This document shows positions 16,766 to 24,448 of a stretch of DNA of 40,226 nt, piece after piece. How positions within the stretch are numbered: the stretch's first letter is position 1; each line of letters opens with the position of its first letter. The translations under genes and the position numbers were made by a program. The notes beneath the pieces were generated by a model. It was not told where the DNA came from. It searched no databases and saw nothing but the letters and a program-made list of their open reading frames with translations. Source of the DNA: Nonomuraea wenchangensis (lineage in GTDB: Bacteria > Actinomycetota > Actinomycetes > Streptosporangiales > Streptosporangiaceae); assembly GCF_900111685.1 (NCBI RefSeq), contig NZ_FOHX01000013.1, forward strand, positions 1 to 40,226, in the 5' to 3' direction.

Positions 16766-17999
16766 GGTCCATCTCGGCCAGGGCGGCGGGCTGCTTGCCC
16801 GTGGTGATCTGCTCGGCCAGCAGCCGGCCGGTGATCGGGCCGTGCGCCATGCCCCACATGCCGTGGCCGCCCGCCACGTACACGGTGGGCGCCGACGTGG
16901 CGCCGACCAGCGCCCGGCCGTCGGCCGTGACCGGGCGCGGCCCCACCCACGTGTCGCTGCGCTCGTCCAGGCGCACCCCCCGCAGCAGCGGCCGGACGGA
17001 GGCGACGAGCGCCTCCAGCCGGGCCGGCACCTGCGGCGCGTCCGGGTCGCGGAACTCCATGGTGCCCGCCACCCGCAGCCCGCCCTGGTAAGGCGTGCAC
17101 GCCACGCGCACACCGGGCAGGTAGACCGGGCCGTGGACGGGACGCTCGACCGGCACGGTGAAGGAGTAGCCGCGGCCGGCGCGCAGCGGGACGCGCACGC
17201 CCCACTGCCGGGCCAGGCGGGGCAGCCACGCGCCGGTGGCCAGCACCACGGCGTCGGCGGACAGCACCGTGCCCTTGGCCGAGCTGAGGATCGCCTTCCT
17301 GCCGTCGGTGCGCACGTCGTCGACCTCGACGGCGTACACGGTCGCGCCGCGCCGCATCACGGCCCGGCCCAGGGCGTGCACGAACGCGCCCGGGTCGACG
17401 TAGCGCTGCCCGTCGATGCGCACGCCCGTGGTCAGCTCCTCACCGGCGAGCGGGACCTGCTCGGCCAGCCGCTGGCCGTCCAGCACCGTGTGCTCGACGC
17501 GCTGCCCGATCGCCTCCAGCCTGCGCAGCTCGCGCAGCAGGCCCTCGGCCTCGCCGGGGGTGCGGAACGCGGCGGTGATCGGCGCCGCGACCACGGGCGC
17601 GGACACGCCGTTGGCGGCCAGCACCTCGTACGCCTCCACGCACTCGTCGTTGAGCGGCAGGTTGGCGCGGGCCGCGCGGGTCCAGGACCGCCAGCGGCTG
17701 TTGGCCGCGAAGCGGGTCAGGAACGTCCACAGCCCGGGATCGAGGGTCGCGGGCACGTGCAGCGGCGCGGCCGGGTCCAGCAGCGAGCGCAGGCCGTAGC
17801 GCACCACGGCGGGCTCGTTCAGCGGGATGGCCAGGCCAGGCGCGATCCAGCCCGCGTTGCCCCAGGACGCGCCGGCCGCCAGGCCGCCACGGTCGACCAC
17901 GTCGACCTGGACACCACGCTCCTGCAGGAACCACGCGGTGGACAGGCCCACGATGCCCGCGCCCACCACGATCACCGAACGCGGCCAGTTGCCGACCAT
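16755..17999 (-). CDS. DadA-like FAD-dependent amino-acid oxidoreductase
   Basis: A 414-residue FAD enzyme of the D-amino-acid dehydrogenase/glycine oxidase (DAO) family. Such enzymes oxidise an amino acid to a 2-oxo acid and ammonia. The N-terminal dinucleotide fold VIVVGAGIVGLSTAWFLQER (9-28) is followed by GASWGNAGWIAPG (about 45-57). The C-terminal FAD contact is the VYVAGGHGMWGMAHGPITGR region (about 375-395). The ATG has GGAGGG four to five bases upstream; an upstream extension of the frame lacks a ribosome site. The substrate cannot be read from sequence. A PucR-type regulator gene lies upstream on the same strand. The 130-base gap between them carries two matched dyads, which points to substrate-dependent control by that regulator. 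Confidence 0.88.
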   Translation of the reverse strand: MVGNWPRSVIVVGAGIVGLSTAWFLQERGVQVDVVDRGGLAAGASWGNAGWIAPGLAIPLNEPAVVRYGLRSLLDPAAPLHVPATLDPGLWTFLTRFAANSRWRSWTRAARANLPLNDECVEAYEVLAANGVSAPVVAAPITAAFRTPGEAEGLLRELRRLEAIGQRVEHTVLDGQRLAEQVPLAGEELTTGVRIDGQRYVDPGAFVHALGRAVMRRGATVYAVEVDDVRTDGRKAILSSAKGTVLSADAVVLATGAWLPRLARQWGVRVPLRAGRGYSFTVPVERPVHGPVYLPGVRVACTPYQGGLRVAGTMEFRDPDAPQVPARLEALVASVRPLLRGVRLDERSDTWVGPRPVTADGRALVGATSAPTVYVAGGHGMWGMAHGPITGRLLAEQITTGKQPAALAEMDPLR

Positions 18000-18040
18000 G
18001 CCACCCTCCGACGTAAGAAAAGACTCCGCTGTCCGTGCCA

Positions 18041-18053
18041 GCATGGCCCATGC
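18041..18053. promoter_or_regulatory. 13-bp palindrome GCATGG-C-CCATGC near the oxidase gene promoter
   Basis: Perfect six-base arms around a central C, 42 to 54 bases upstream of the oxidase ATG and downstream of the paired dyads at 18068-18115. It lies where a promoter for the oxidase gene would be expected. It could be a second operator or a structure in the leader. No clear -10 box was recognised. Confidence 0.3.
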
Positions 18054-18067
18054 CGCGACCTGCGGCG

Positions 18068-18115
18068 TTGTGGCCAGACGACAATTTCGGCGCGCTCGTT
18101 GTGGCGCGCCCACAA
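18068..18115. promoter_or_regulatory. two matched 17-bp dyads, probable operator of the PucR-type regulator
   Basis: Dyad 1 (18068-18084) reads TTGTGG-N5-CGACAA. Dyad 2 (18099-18115) reads TTGTGG-N5-CCACAA and is perfect; its arms extend by two more bases on each side. Both have the same five-base spacer. Their centres (18076 and 18107) are 31 bases apart, about three helical turns. They lie between the regulator stop (18130) and the oxidase start (17999), about 70-117 bases upstream of the oxidase ATG, a position typical for activator sites. The regulator is assigned from proximity, not from a known consensus. Confidence 0.6.
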
Positions 18116-18129
18116 CGGGAGGCGGCGGC

Positions 18130-19713
18130 TCAGGTCCGGTCGTCGTCGCCGAACGCGGCCAGCATGATGGTCATGGCCAGGCGCTGGCGGGGGTCGTCCA
18201 GGTCGAGCGGGGTGAGCTCGTTCATCTTGCGCAGCCGGTTGCGGACGGTGTTCGGATGCACGTCGAGGCGTTCGGCGGCCCAGGCGAGGTCGCCCTGGCT
18301 CTCCAGCCAGGCGCGCAGCGTCGCGACGAACCGCGTGCCGTGCTGCGTGTCGTGCCGGCGCAGAGTGCTCACCGGGCCGCGGGCCGGGGTCCGGCCGCCG
18401 CGCGCGGCGGCGCGCAGCCGCAGCAGCAGGATCTCGTCCCAGGACTCGTCGTAGGCGGGCGGCATGGCGCCCAGCCCGGCACCCGGCCCGGTGTTCAGTC
18501 CGGCGCCCAGTCCGGCGCCCTCGTGCAGCGCCAGGCACTCGTCGGCCTCCTGACGGCCCGCGGGCAGGTCCGTGACCTCGGCGGGCGCGCCGATCCCGGC
18601 CGCGACGCGGACCGGGGCGGGCAGCTCCGCCTGCAGGTCCTTGACCCACTGCCGGGCCGTCTCGGCCTCCTCGCCAGGCAGGAGTGTGTAGAGCGTGTCG
18701 CCGAGCAGCGCGCTGCGGCCCGGCCTGGACCAGCCGAAGCCGGTCGTGGCCTGCTCGAAGGCGAGCAGCAGCGCGGCGTGACGGTCGTCGGGGGTGAACG
18801 CGCGCACGGCGACCACCCGCATGGCGCACGGCGCGAGGCCCAGCCGGCTGGCCGACGTCGCCGCGTCGGCGCCGCCCTCCAGGAGCCGGCCGACCAGGTC
18901 GGACTCCACCTGCCGCTCCAGGTCCGCGCTGGCCCGCGAGCGCAGCAGGTGCAGCGCCACCACGCGGGCGCCCTCGGCGAGGGCGCGCAGCCGCTCGCCG
19001 GTCAGCGGGGCCGCGCAGCTCACCCACACCGAGCCGAGCAGCTCGCGCCCGGCGCGCACCGCGACCGCCATCCGGCCGGTCAGTCCCTGCTCGTCGTCGG
19101 CCGCGACGAACACCGGCTCGTCCGTCGCCGCCAGCCCGGCGAACACCCCGCGCCGCTGCAGCCGCTCGCGCAGCTTCTCGGGCACGCGCCGGCCGAGTAT
19201 GGTCGCCAGCCGGGCCGGGTCGCCCGCCTGCTGGCTGCGGGAGTAGGCGAGCACCCGCGAGTGCCGGTCCTCGATGGTCACCGCCCCGCCTATGACGTCG
19301 GCGAGGCTGTCGGCGAGGGCGAACAGGTCCGTCGGGCCCCGCCCCGAGGCGGTCTCCCGGCTCTCCAGGACCAGCCCGTACACCACGCCGGCGAGCTGGC
19401 TCCACGACACGGCGGGGTCGGCCAGCAGCACCGCCACGCCGTGCCGGTCCCCGAGCGCGGCGGCGTCCTGCTCGGCGCCACCGCCCTCGGGAGGACGTAC
19501 CAGGACCGCCGTGGCGTGCGCCGCCGCCGCCCACCGCACCGCTTCGGCGGGCGAGGACGCGCCGACGGCCAGCAGCACGTCGCCGGTGACGTGCCGGTCC
19601 GTGGCGTCCGGCATGGCGACGCTGCGCAGCACGGCCGAGCGGGCCTCGGGACGGCCGCACAGCCGCACCCCGTACCCGCCGAGCACGTTCACCAGGCGGT
19701 CCAGCGTGATCAT
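18130..19713 (-). CDS. PucR/CdaR-family transcriptional regulator
   Basis: A 527-residue DNA-binding regulator. The N-terminal PucR-type domain (about 1-125) has MITLDRLVNVLGGYGVRL, GDVLLAVG and GVAVLLADP. A GAF-like middle (about 130-265) follows, then a GGDEF-related CdaR segment (about 285-400). The C-terminal PucR helix-turn-helix (about 455-500) reads AERLDVHPNTVRNRLRKMNE. The start is firm: GGAGGTGATC directly precedes this ATG, whereas the frame continues upstream without a site. A Gly/Ala/Leu/Pro-rich linker lies before the helix-turn-helix. Family members often activate catabolic genes in response to their substrate. The DadA-like oxidase gene is immediately downstream, with paired dyads in between. 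Confidence 0.92.
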   Translation of the reverse strand: MITLDRLVNVLGGYGVRLCGRPEARSAVLRSVAMPDATDRHVTGDVLLAVGASSPAEAVRWAAAAHATAVLVRPPEGGGAEQDAAALGDRHGVAVLLADPAVSWSQLAGVVYGLVLESRETASGRGPTDLFALADSLADVIGGAVTIEDRHSRVLAYSRSQQAGDPARLATILGRRVPEKLRERLQRRGVFAGLAATDEPVFVAADDEQGLTGRMAVAVRAGRELLGSVWVSCAAPLTGERLRALAEGARVVALHLLRSRASADLERQVESDLVGRLLEGGADAATSASRLGLAPCAMRVVAVRAFTPDDRHAALLLAFEQATTGFGWSRPGRSALLGDTLYTLLPGEEAETARQWVKDLQAELPAPVRVAAGIGAPAEVTDLPAGRQEADECLALHEGAGLGAGLNTGPGAGLGAMPPAYDESWDEILLLRLRAAARGGRTPARGPVSTLRRHDTQHGTRFVATLRAWLESQGDLAWAAERLDVHPNTVRNRLRKMNELTPLDLDDPRQRLAMTIMLAAFGDDDRT

Positions 19714-19753
19714 GATCACCTCCGATGGGTGGAAGGGGCCGCGCCCCCGTACG

Positions 19754-20098
19754 TCACGCGGCCTCGTGCCTGCGCTGGCAGTCGATGCAGGTGCGGGCCA
19801 GCGGGCGGACCTTGAGCCGCTCGAACGGGATGCCCTGCTCGCAGTGGGCGCAGCGGCCGTAGGTGCCGTCCGCCAGCCGGTCGTAGGCCTGCGACAGCTC
19901 GGCGACGGTCCGCTCGGCGGCGGTGATGGAGGCGAGCAGCTCCTGCCAGGTGCCGTCGGCGCCGCTGCCGTCGCGCTCCTGCTCACGCAGTGCCTCGAGC
20001 TGCCGGCGGCGCTGTTCGAGCTGCTCCTGCAGGTCCTCGCGGAGCGACTGGAGCTGCACGGTGCTGAGGTGGGTCCCCGGGAGCACGTTCTCGATCAT
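19754..20098 (-). CDS. DksA/TraR-type zinc-finger protein
   Basis: A 114-residue protein with an N-terminal coiled coil (about 13-75, LREDLQEQLEQRRRQLEAL) and a C-terminal four-cysteine zinc finger. The ligands are Cys83, Cys86, Cys104 and Cys107 in GRCAHCEQG and ARTCIDCQRR. DksA/TraR proteins act in the RNA polymerase secondary channel. The acidic tip residues of E. coli DksA (DxxDxA) are not evident, so its effect on transcription may differ. An AAAGGA site precedes the ATG. The PucR-type gene follows 40 bases downstream on the same strand, so the two may share a transcript. Confidence 0.88.
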   Translation of the reverse strand: MIENVLPGTHLSTVQLQSLREDLQEQLEQRRRQLEALREQERDGSGADGTWQELLASITAAERTVAELSQAYDRLADGTYGRCAHCEQGIPFERLKVRPLARTCIDCQRRHEAA

Positions 20099-20136
20099 GG
20101 TGGATCCTTTCTTCGATGACGTGTTCGTCGTTCAGA

Positions 20137-20928
20137 TCAGTGGGCGGCCGAGGCGAGGCCCGACGCCAGCGACGGCTGCAGGCACAGCCGCATCAGGCCG
20201 CGGACGGTGGCGTACTGCGGCTGCGCGGCCACCTCGACCGGCAGCCGCAACGTGCCGCGCAGGCGGCGCAGCAGCAGGTCCTCGCGCGCGCCGCCGCCGG
20301 TGACCAGCAGGCCGCGGGAGCGTACGGCCGGCAGCCTGCGCACCAGGCCCGCCGTCATGTCGACGACGCCCTCCAGCGCGTACGCCGCCAGCCCCAGCCC
20401 CGTGGTGGCGCTGAGCTGCAGGGCGGCCGCGTCCACCACGTTGCCCTCGCTGATGGCCACGACCTCGACGATGCCCGCCCCGACGTCCAGCACCAGGCAG
20501 GGCCGCGGGTCGAGCACGTCCAGACCGGCGCCGACGGCGGCCGCCAGCGGCTCCTCCACCAGCGTCACCTCGCAGCCGGCGGCCTCGGACACCGCGACCC
20601 GCACCGCGCGCCGGTCGCTCGGCGACGCCGCGAGCGGCACCCCGGCCAGCACCCGCGCCGGCGGCCGGCCGTCGTAGAGCCGGGTGTCCTGCACCACCAG
20701 GCGGACCAGCCGCAGGCAGGCGCCGGGATCGGCCACCATGCCGTGCCGGAGCGGCCGCACCACGTCCGGCGCGCCGGTGCCGGAGGGCCGCCCCATGACC
20801 GCCGACGCCCGGTCGGCGATGGCGTGCCCGCCCACGGCCAGTGACCGGGTGCGCGCGGTGCCGAGATCGAGCGCCAGGAAACGCCGTACCGCGCTCATCC
20901 CGGCGGGCGCTGAACTGACAACAGGCAT
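20137..20928 (-). CDS. short MreB/Hsp70-fold (actin-like ATPase) protein
   Basis: A 263-residue actin/Hsp70-fold ATPase. Phosphate-1 loop FLALDLGTARTRSLAVGG (about 17-34), phosphate-2 loop CLVLDVGAGIVEVVAIS (about 130-146) and adenosine motif LLVTGGGAREDLLL (about 215-228) are all present. MreB is about 340 residues. This protein is about 80 shorter, with the gaps where subdomains IB and IIB would be, so filament formation is doubtful. Streptomyces is known to have a third MreB-like protein of reduced type, which may be the relative. The ATG at 20928 has AGGAGCGG upstream; an ATG at 20898 is an alternative. The Arg-rich in-frame extension further upstream is not protein-like. Confidence 0.78.
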   Translation of the reverse strand: MPVVSSAPAGMSAVRRFLALDLGTARTRSLAVGGHAIADRASAVMGRPSGTGAPDVVRPLRHGMVADPGACLRLVRLVVQDTRLYDGRPPARVLAGVPLAASPSDRRAVRVAVSEAAGCEVTLVEEPLAAAVGAGLDVLDPRPCLVLDVGAGIVEVVAISEGNVVDAAALQLSATTGLGLAAYALEGVVDMTAGLVRRLPAVRSRGLLVTGGGAREDLLLRRLRGTLRLPVEVAAQPQYATVRGLMRLCLQPSLASGLASAAH

Positions 20929-21175
20929 GACGATGATCCGCTCCTGGGCGAAGTCGGTAGAGTACGGCGGTCCGGCACAGGGCCGGCCACCGCGGGGACG
21001 GACGGTCGTAGGACGCCTCACGGGCGCGCGGCGGAGACGCCCGGCCGGCACCCGCCGCCCTCGCCGGGCCGGCGCAGGCACGAGTACGGACGGACGGACG
21101 CGGCGAGCGGATGTGTGGACGCGCGGTAAGGCTCCGCGGCATACGTGGCCGTGGAGCCCGTCGGGAAGACGTCGG

Positions 21176-21571
21176 CTAGGCGGCCGGCGGGCTGCGCGAG
21201 CCCGCGGTGCGGTGCGCGAGCTGCTGCGGATCGCGGACGGCGTCCGCGTCGGAGCCCGGCGACGGTGTCAGCGCGAGGTGGGCCAGCGTATTATGGCTTG
21301 TGCCGCGCAGCGGCGGCCACAGGGACAACACGTGGTTCTCGCACACGTTGTTGCCCTGCGGTGGCAGGCCCTCGGGATCGGCGTCGAGGTCGTTCGCGGT
21401 CCACACGGGAGCGGCGGCCGCGTGCGCGGAGGACGAGCCGCCCGCCCAGCCGACAACGCCCGCGGGCAGCAGCGACAGGGCCACCAAGGACAGCACGACC
21501 AGGGCCATCACGCCGGTCGGCGCGATGGACCCTCGCGATGCTCTCCACGGTCCCCTCACAGGCCCGACCAT
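21176..21571 (-). CDS. small exported or membrane-anchored protein, function unknown
   Basis: A predicted 131-residue protein that I do not recognise. A basic N-terminus precedes one hydrophobic helix (about 20-42, VMALVVLSLVALSLLPAGVV). An Ala/Ser stretch ending in AHAAAA resembles a signal-peptidase site near residue 53. The short mature part contains GNNVCENHVLSLWPPL, with one Cys, and a Ser/Pro/Ala-rich tail. The ATG lacks a strong ribosome site, so the exact start is uncertain. It is divergent from another small exported protein at 21683, with a palindrome between them. The opposite strand is also open here but has no exported-protein features. Confidence 0.5.
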   Translation of the reverse strand: MVGPVRGPWRASRGSIAPTGVMALVVLSLVALSLLPAGVVGWAGGSSSAHAAAAPVWTANDLDADPEGLPPQGNNVCENHVLSLWPPLRGTSHNTLAHLALTPSPGSDADAVRDPQQLAHRTAGSRSPPAA

Positions 21572-21582
21572 AGCCCACGCCG

Positions 21583-21602
21583 CAGGAAAATGACATTTCC
21601 TG
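21583..21602. promoter_or_regulatory. palindrome between two divergent genes for small exported proteins
   Basis: CAGGAAA and TTTCCTG form perfect seven-base arms around ATGACA. The inner AAATG-A-CATTT is itself an 11-base odd palindrome. GC-rich flanks (GCCGC on one side, GCGGC on the other) could extend the pairing with a bulge. It starts 12 bases upstream of the ATG at 21571 and 81 bases upstream of the GTG at 21683. It could be an operator serving both genes, or a hairpin in one leader RNA. Confidence 0.45.
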
Positions 21603-21682
21603 TCGCGGCGGCTTGCGGGTAGCGTGGCCCGCAATACCCACGTACCGGCCCTTACCCACTCATGCCCGCGACAGGAGGAGAC

Positions 21683-22066
21683 GTGCGCAGCAGACTGTCC
21701 GCCGTCCTGCTCCTGTTGTCGGCCTTCCTTCTCGGTCCCGGGCCCGGCCTCCACCCGCCCGCGTCCGCGGCGACCGCCGTGGCGTCCGCCGGGTGGTGGT
21801 GGGGCAGCCCCGCCGCCCACGAGAATCAGGACCTGGCGCTGCTCCGGCCGTACCAGGCCCGCGGCGTGCCCGCCCTGCTGCGGGCGCATCCGGTGCGCGG
21901 CGGCACGGCCGTGCTGCCGCTGTGGCCGGCCGTGCTGCCCTCCGACGCGCAGCCCGAGCCGCCGGCGCCGCGCGTGTCCGCCGCCGCTGCCGACGCGCCC
22001 GCCCCCGAACCACGACTGGCCGGTCGCCGGGCTCCGGCACGGGCGCCGCCCTCCACGACGCGCTGA
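21683..22066 (+). CDS. small secreted protein, function unknown
   Basis: A 127-residue protein not matched to any family I know. The signal peptide is clear: MRSRLSAVLLLLSAFLLGPG, with a likely cut after a small-residue stretch ending ASA near residue 31. The mature part starts with a Trp cluster (AGWWWGSPAAHENQDL), has LLRPYQARGVPALLRAHPVRG, and ends in a Pro/Ala/Arg-rich tail. No cysteines remain. The GTG start has AGGAGGAG just upstream; the ATG at 21662 has no site. Third codon positions are strongly G/C, supporting a real gene. It precedes the secDF-type gene by 41 bases on the same strand. Confidence 0.65.
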   Translation: MRSRLSAVLLLLSAFLLGPGPGLHPPASAATAVASAGWWWGSPAAHENQDLALLRPYQARGVPALLRAHPVRGGTAVLPLWPAVLPSDAQPEPPAPRVSAAAADAPAPEPRLAGRRAPARAPPSTTR

Positions 22067-22107
22067 CGTCTTTTCTTCCTCTTTTTTCGACAGCCCGTGG
22101 AGGCTTC

Positions 22108-24375
22108 ATGTCACGCGCGCCGATCTGGCGCGCGGTGTCGACGATCATTCTCGTCGCCACCGCATTGCTGCTCACTGTGATGAACACGCCACGACTCGGC
22201 CTGGACCTGCGTGGCGGCACCCAGCTTGTCTTCGAGACCCAGGACTCGCCCACGGCCAAGGCCGACAGCGAGTCCACCGACCGCGCCCTCGACGTGCTGC
22301 GCCGGCGTGCCGACGCGCTCGGCGTGGTCGACCCGACCCTGCTGCGCTCCGGTGAGCGGCGCATCATCGTCGAGCTGCCCGGCGTGCTCGACCCGCGCCA
22401 GGCCGCCGCCGTCATCGGCAAGACCGCCCAGCTCGCCTTCCACTCCGTGTCCGGGGAGGCCGGCGACCCGGCCCCGCGCACCGGCGACTCCGGTCCGGTC
22501 CTGGCCGACGAGTCGGGGCAGCGCCTGCAGCTCGGCCCCGCCGTGATCAGCGGCGACGGCGTCACCGACGCCGAGGCCCGCAACGACCCGCAGCAGGGAC
22601 CGGCCTGGTTCGTCACCGTCGACTTCCGCGACGCCGACGCCTGGCAGAAGCTGACCGGCGACGCCGCCTGTCACGCCCCGGGCGACCCCCGGCGGCGCGT
22701 CGCCATCGTCCTGGACAACGAGATCATCTCCTCGCCGCAGGTGGACACCGGTCTCGCCTGCCGGGTCGGCATCCCGGGCGGCACCACCCAGATCACCGGC
22801 TCCTTCACCTTCCAGGAAGCCACCGACCTGGCCGTGCTGATCAAGGGCGGCTCCCTGCCCGTCCCGCTGACCTTGATCGAGCAGCGGACCGTCGGCCCCA
22901 CGCTCGGCGCCCAGGCCATCGAGGCCAGCGCCAAGGCGGGCATCGCCGGCGTGCTGCTCACCGCGCTGTTCATCGTCGCCATGTACCGGCTGTCGGGGCT
23001 GATGGCGACGATCGCGCTGGCGGCCTACGGGCTGCTGTCCTACGCCGCCCTGCTCGCTTTGGGGGCGACCCTCACCTTGCCGGGACTCGCCGGGTTCGTC
23101 CTGGCGATCGGCATGGCGGTCGACGCCAACGTCCTCGTCTTCGAACGGGCCCGCGAGGAGTACGCCCGCGCGCCACGCCGGGGCCTGCGGCACGCGCTCG
23201 ACCGGGGCTTCAAGGGCGCGTGGAGCGCCATCGCCGACTCCAACATCACCACGCTGCTGGCCGCCGGGCTGCTGTTCTGGCTGGCCTCCGGTCCGGTGCG
23301 CGGCTTCGGCGTCACGCTGGCCATCGGCGTCCTGGCCTCGCTCATCTCGGCCATGCTCATCACCCGCGTCCTGACCCACCTGCTCGTCACCCGGGCCGGC
23401 CCGAAGCTGGCCCGGCTGTCCGGCCTGACCACGCAGGGCCGGGTCAGGACATGGATCACGCGCCGCGACCCGAACCTGATGAAGGCGGGACGGCGCTGGC
23501 TCACCGGAGCCGCCCTCCTGGTCGCCGTGGCCGTGGCCGGTCTCGTCGCGCACGGGCTGAACTTCGGCATCGAGTTCACCGGCGGCCGGATGGTCGAGTT
23601 CACCACCTCCCAGCCGGTCGGCGCCGACGCGGCGCGGCAGGCGGTGGCCGAGGCCGGGCACGCGGGAGCGAGCGTCACCGTCTCCGACGACGCCGTGTCG
23701 ATCCGGGCCGGTCAGGTCAGCGCGGACGACGTCGTCGCGATCGAGCAGGCGCTGGAGTCCCACTTCGGCGAGGTGACCAAGCAGCGTGACGAGCTCATCG
23801 GCCCCAGCCTGGGCGAGGAGCTGCGCCGCAACGCGCTCATCGCGCTCGGCGTGGCGCTCGCGGCCCAGCTCGCCTACCTGGCCTTCAGGTTCCGGTGGAC
23901 GTTCGGCGCCGCCGCGGTGCTGGCCCTCGTCGTGGACACCCTCGCCGTGCTCGGCCTGTTCGCCTGGCTCGGCAAGCCCGTCGACGGGGTCTTCCTGGCG
24001 GCCATGCTGACCATCATCGGCTACTCGATCAACGACAAGGTGGTGGTCTTCGACCGGGTCCGGGAGCTGTGGCAGGGCAAGCGGCAGGCCCGCTTCGCCG
24101 GCATCGTCAACACGGCGATCCTGCAGACCGTGCCGCGTACCGTCAACACCGGGCTCGGCGCGCTGTTCATCCTCCTCGCGCTGGCCTTCTTCGGCGGCGA
24201 CACGCTGCGGGACTTCGCCATCGCGCTCATCGTGGGCATCGTGGTCGGGACGGCGTCGTCGTCCCTGGTGGCCGGGCCGCTCGCGATCGAGTTCGAACGC
24301 TTCAGCAAGCAGCCCCCGCCCCAGCCGCCCGCGCCGCGTACCCGCCGGCGCGAGGGCACGGGCGCCGTCCTGTAG
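22108..24375 (+). CDS. secDF: fused SecD-SecF preprotein translocase accessory protein
   Basis: A 755-residue membrane protein that uses the proton gradient to help pull secreted proteins through SecYEG. The SecD half (about 1-420) has the N-terminal helix, LGLDLRGGTQLVFE (30-43), a periplasmic P1 region and transmembrane motif GMAVDANVLVFERAREEYA with the key Asp339. The SecF half (about 450-730) has GIEFTGGRMVEF and GYSINDKVVVFDRVREL, where Lys replaces the common Thr after Asp. Most actinobacteria have separate secD and secF next to yajC and ruv genes. This fused, isolated copy is probably a second paralogue. The ATG has GTGGAGG upstream. A strong hairpin follows the stop. Confidence 0.93.
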   Translation: MSRAPIWRAVSTIILVATALLLTVMNTPRLGLDLRGGTQLVFETQDSPTAKADSESTDRALDVLRRRADALGVVDPTLLRSGERRIIVELPGVLDPRQAAAVIGKTAQLAFHSVSGEAGDPAPRTGDSGPVLADESGQRLQLGPAVISGDGVTDAEARNDPQQGPAWFVTVDFRDADAWQKLTGDAACHAPGDPRRRVAIVLDNEIISSPQVDTGLACRVGIPGGTTQITGSFTFQEATDLAVLIKGGSLPVPLTLIEQRTVGPTLGAQAIEASAKAGIAGVLLTALFIVAMYRLSGLMATIALAAYGLLSYAALLALGATLTLPGLAGFVLAIGMAVDANVLVFERAREEYARAPRRGLRHALDRGFKGAWSAIADSNITTLLAAGLLFWLASGPVRGFGVTLAIGVLASLISAMLITRVLTHLLVTRAGPKLARLSGLTTQGRVRTWITRRDPNLMKAGRRWLTGAALLVAVAVAGLVAHGLNFGIEFTGGRMVEFTTSQPVGADAARQAVAEAGHAGASVTVSDDAVSIRAGQVSADDVVAIEQALESHFGEVTKQRDELIGPSLGEELRRNALIALGVALAAQLAYLAFRFRWTFGAAAVLALVVDTLAVLGLFAWLGKPVDGVFLAAMLTIIGYSINDKVVVFDRVRELWQGKRQARFAGIVNTAILQTVPRTVNTGLGALFILLALAFFGGDTLRDFAIALIVGIVVGTASSSLVAGPLAIEFERFSKQPPPQPPAPRTRRREGTGAVL

Positions 24376-24388
24376 TGGTCCCGTAACC

Positions 24389-24421
24389 GGAAGCCGCGCC
24401 GCCTGTGGCGGCGCGGCTTCC
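24389..24421 (+). terminator. strong intrinsic-type terminator after secDF
   Basis: A perfect 15-base stem, GGAAGCCGCGCCGCC paired with GGCGGCGCGGCTTCC, with the three-base loop TGT, begins 13 bases after the secDF stop. A short pyrimidine run (CCTTTCCC) follows. The structure also lies just beyond the stop of the convergent oxidoreductase gene, so it may act for both directions. Confidence 0.85.
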
Positions 24422-24448
24422 CCTTTCCCACCGGCATGCCGGGAACGG

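Noticed and set aside
19714..19986. Upstream extension of the PucR-type regulator
   Set aside because: A perfect GGAGGTGATC directly precedes the ATG at 19713, and the extension overlaps the DksA-like gene.
20929..21081. Upstream extension of the MreB-like protein
   Set aside because: Arg/Pro-rich, no actin-fold content, and the ATG at 20928 has a ribosome site.
21583..21602. Zur-box interpretation of the palindrome
   Set aside because: It shares the AAAATG/CATTT look of actinobacterial Zur sites, but the outer bases (GG/CC instead of TG/CA) and the spacing do not fit. Neither neighbour is a known zinc gene.
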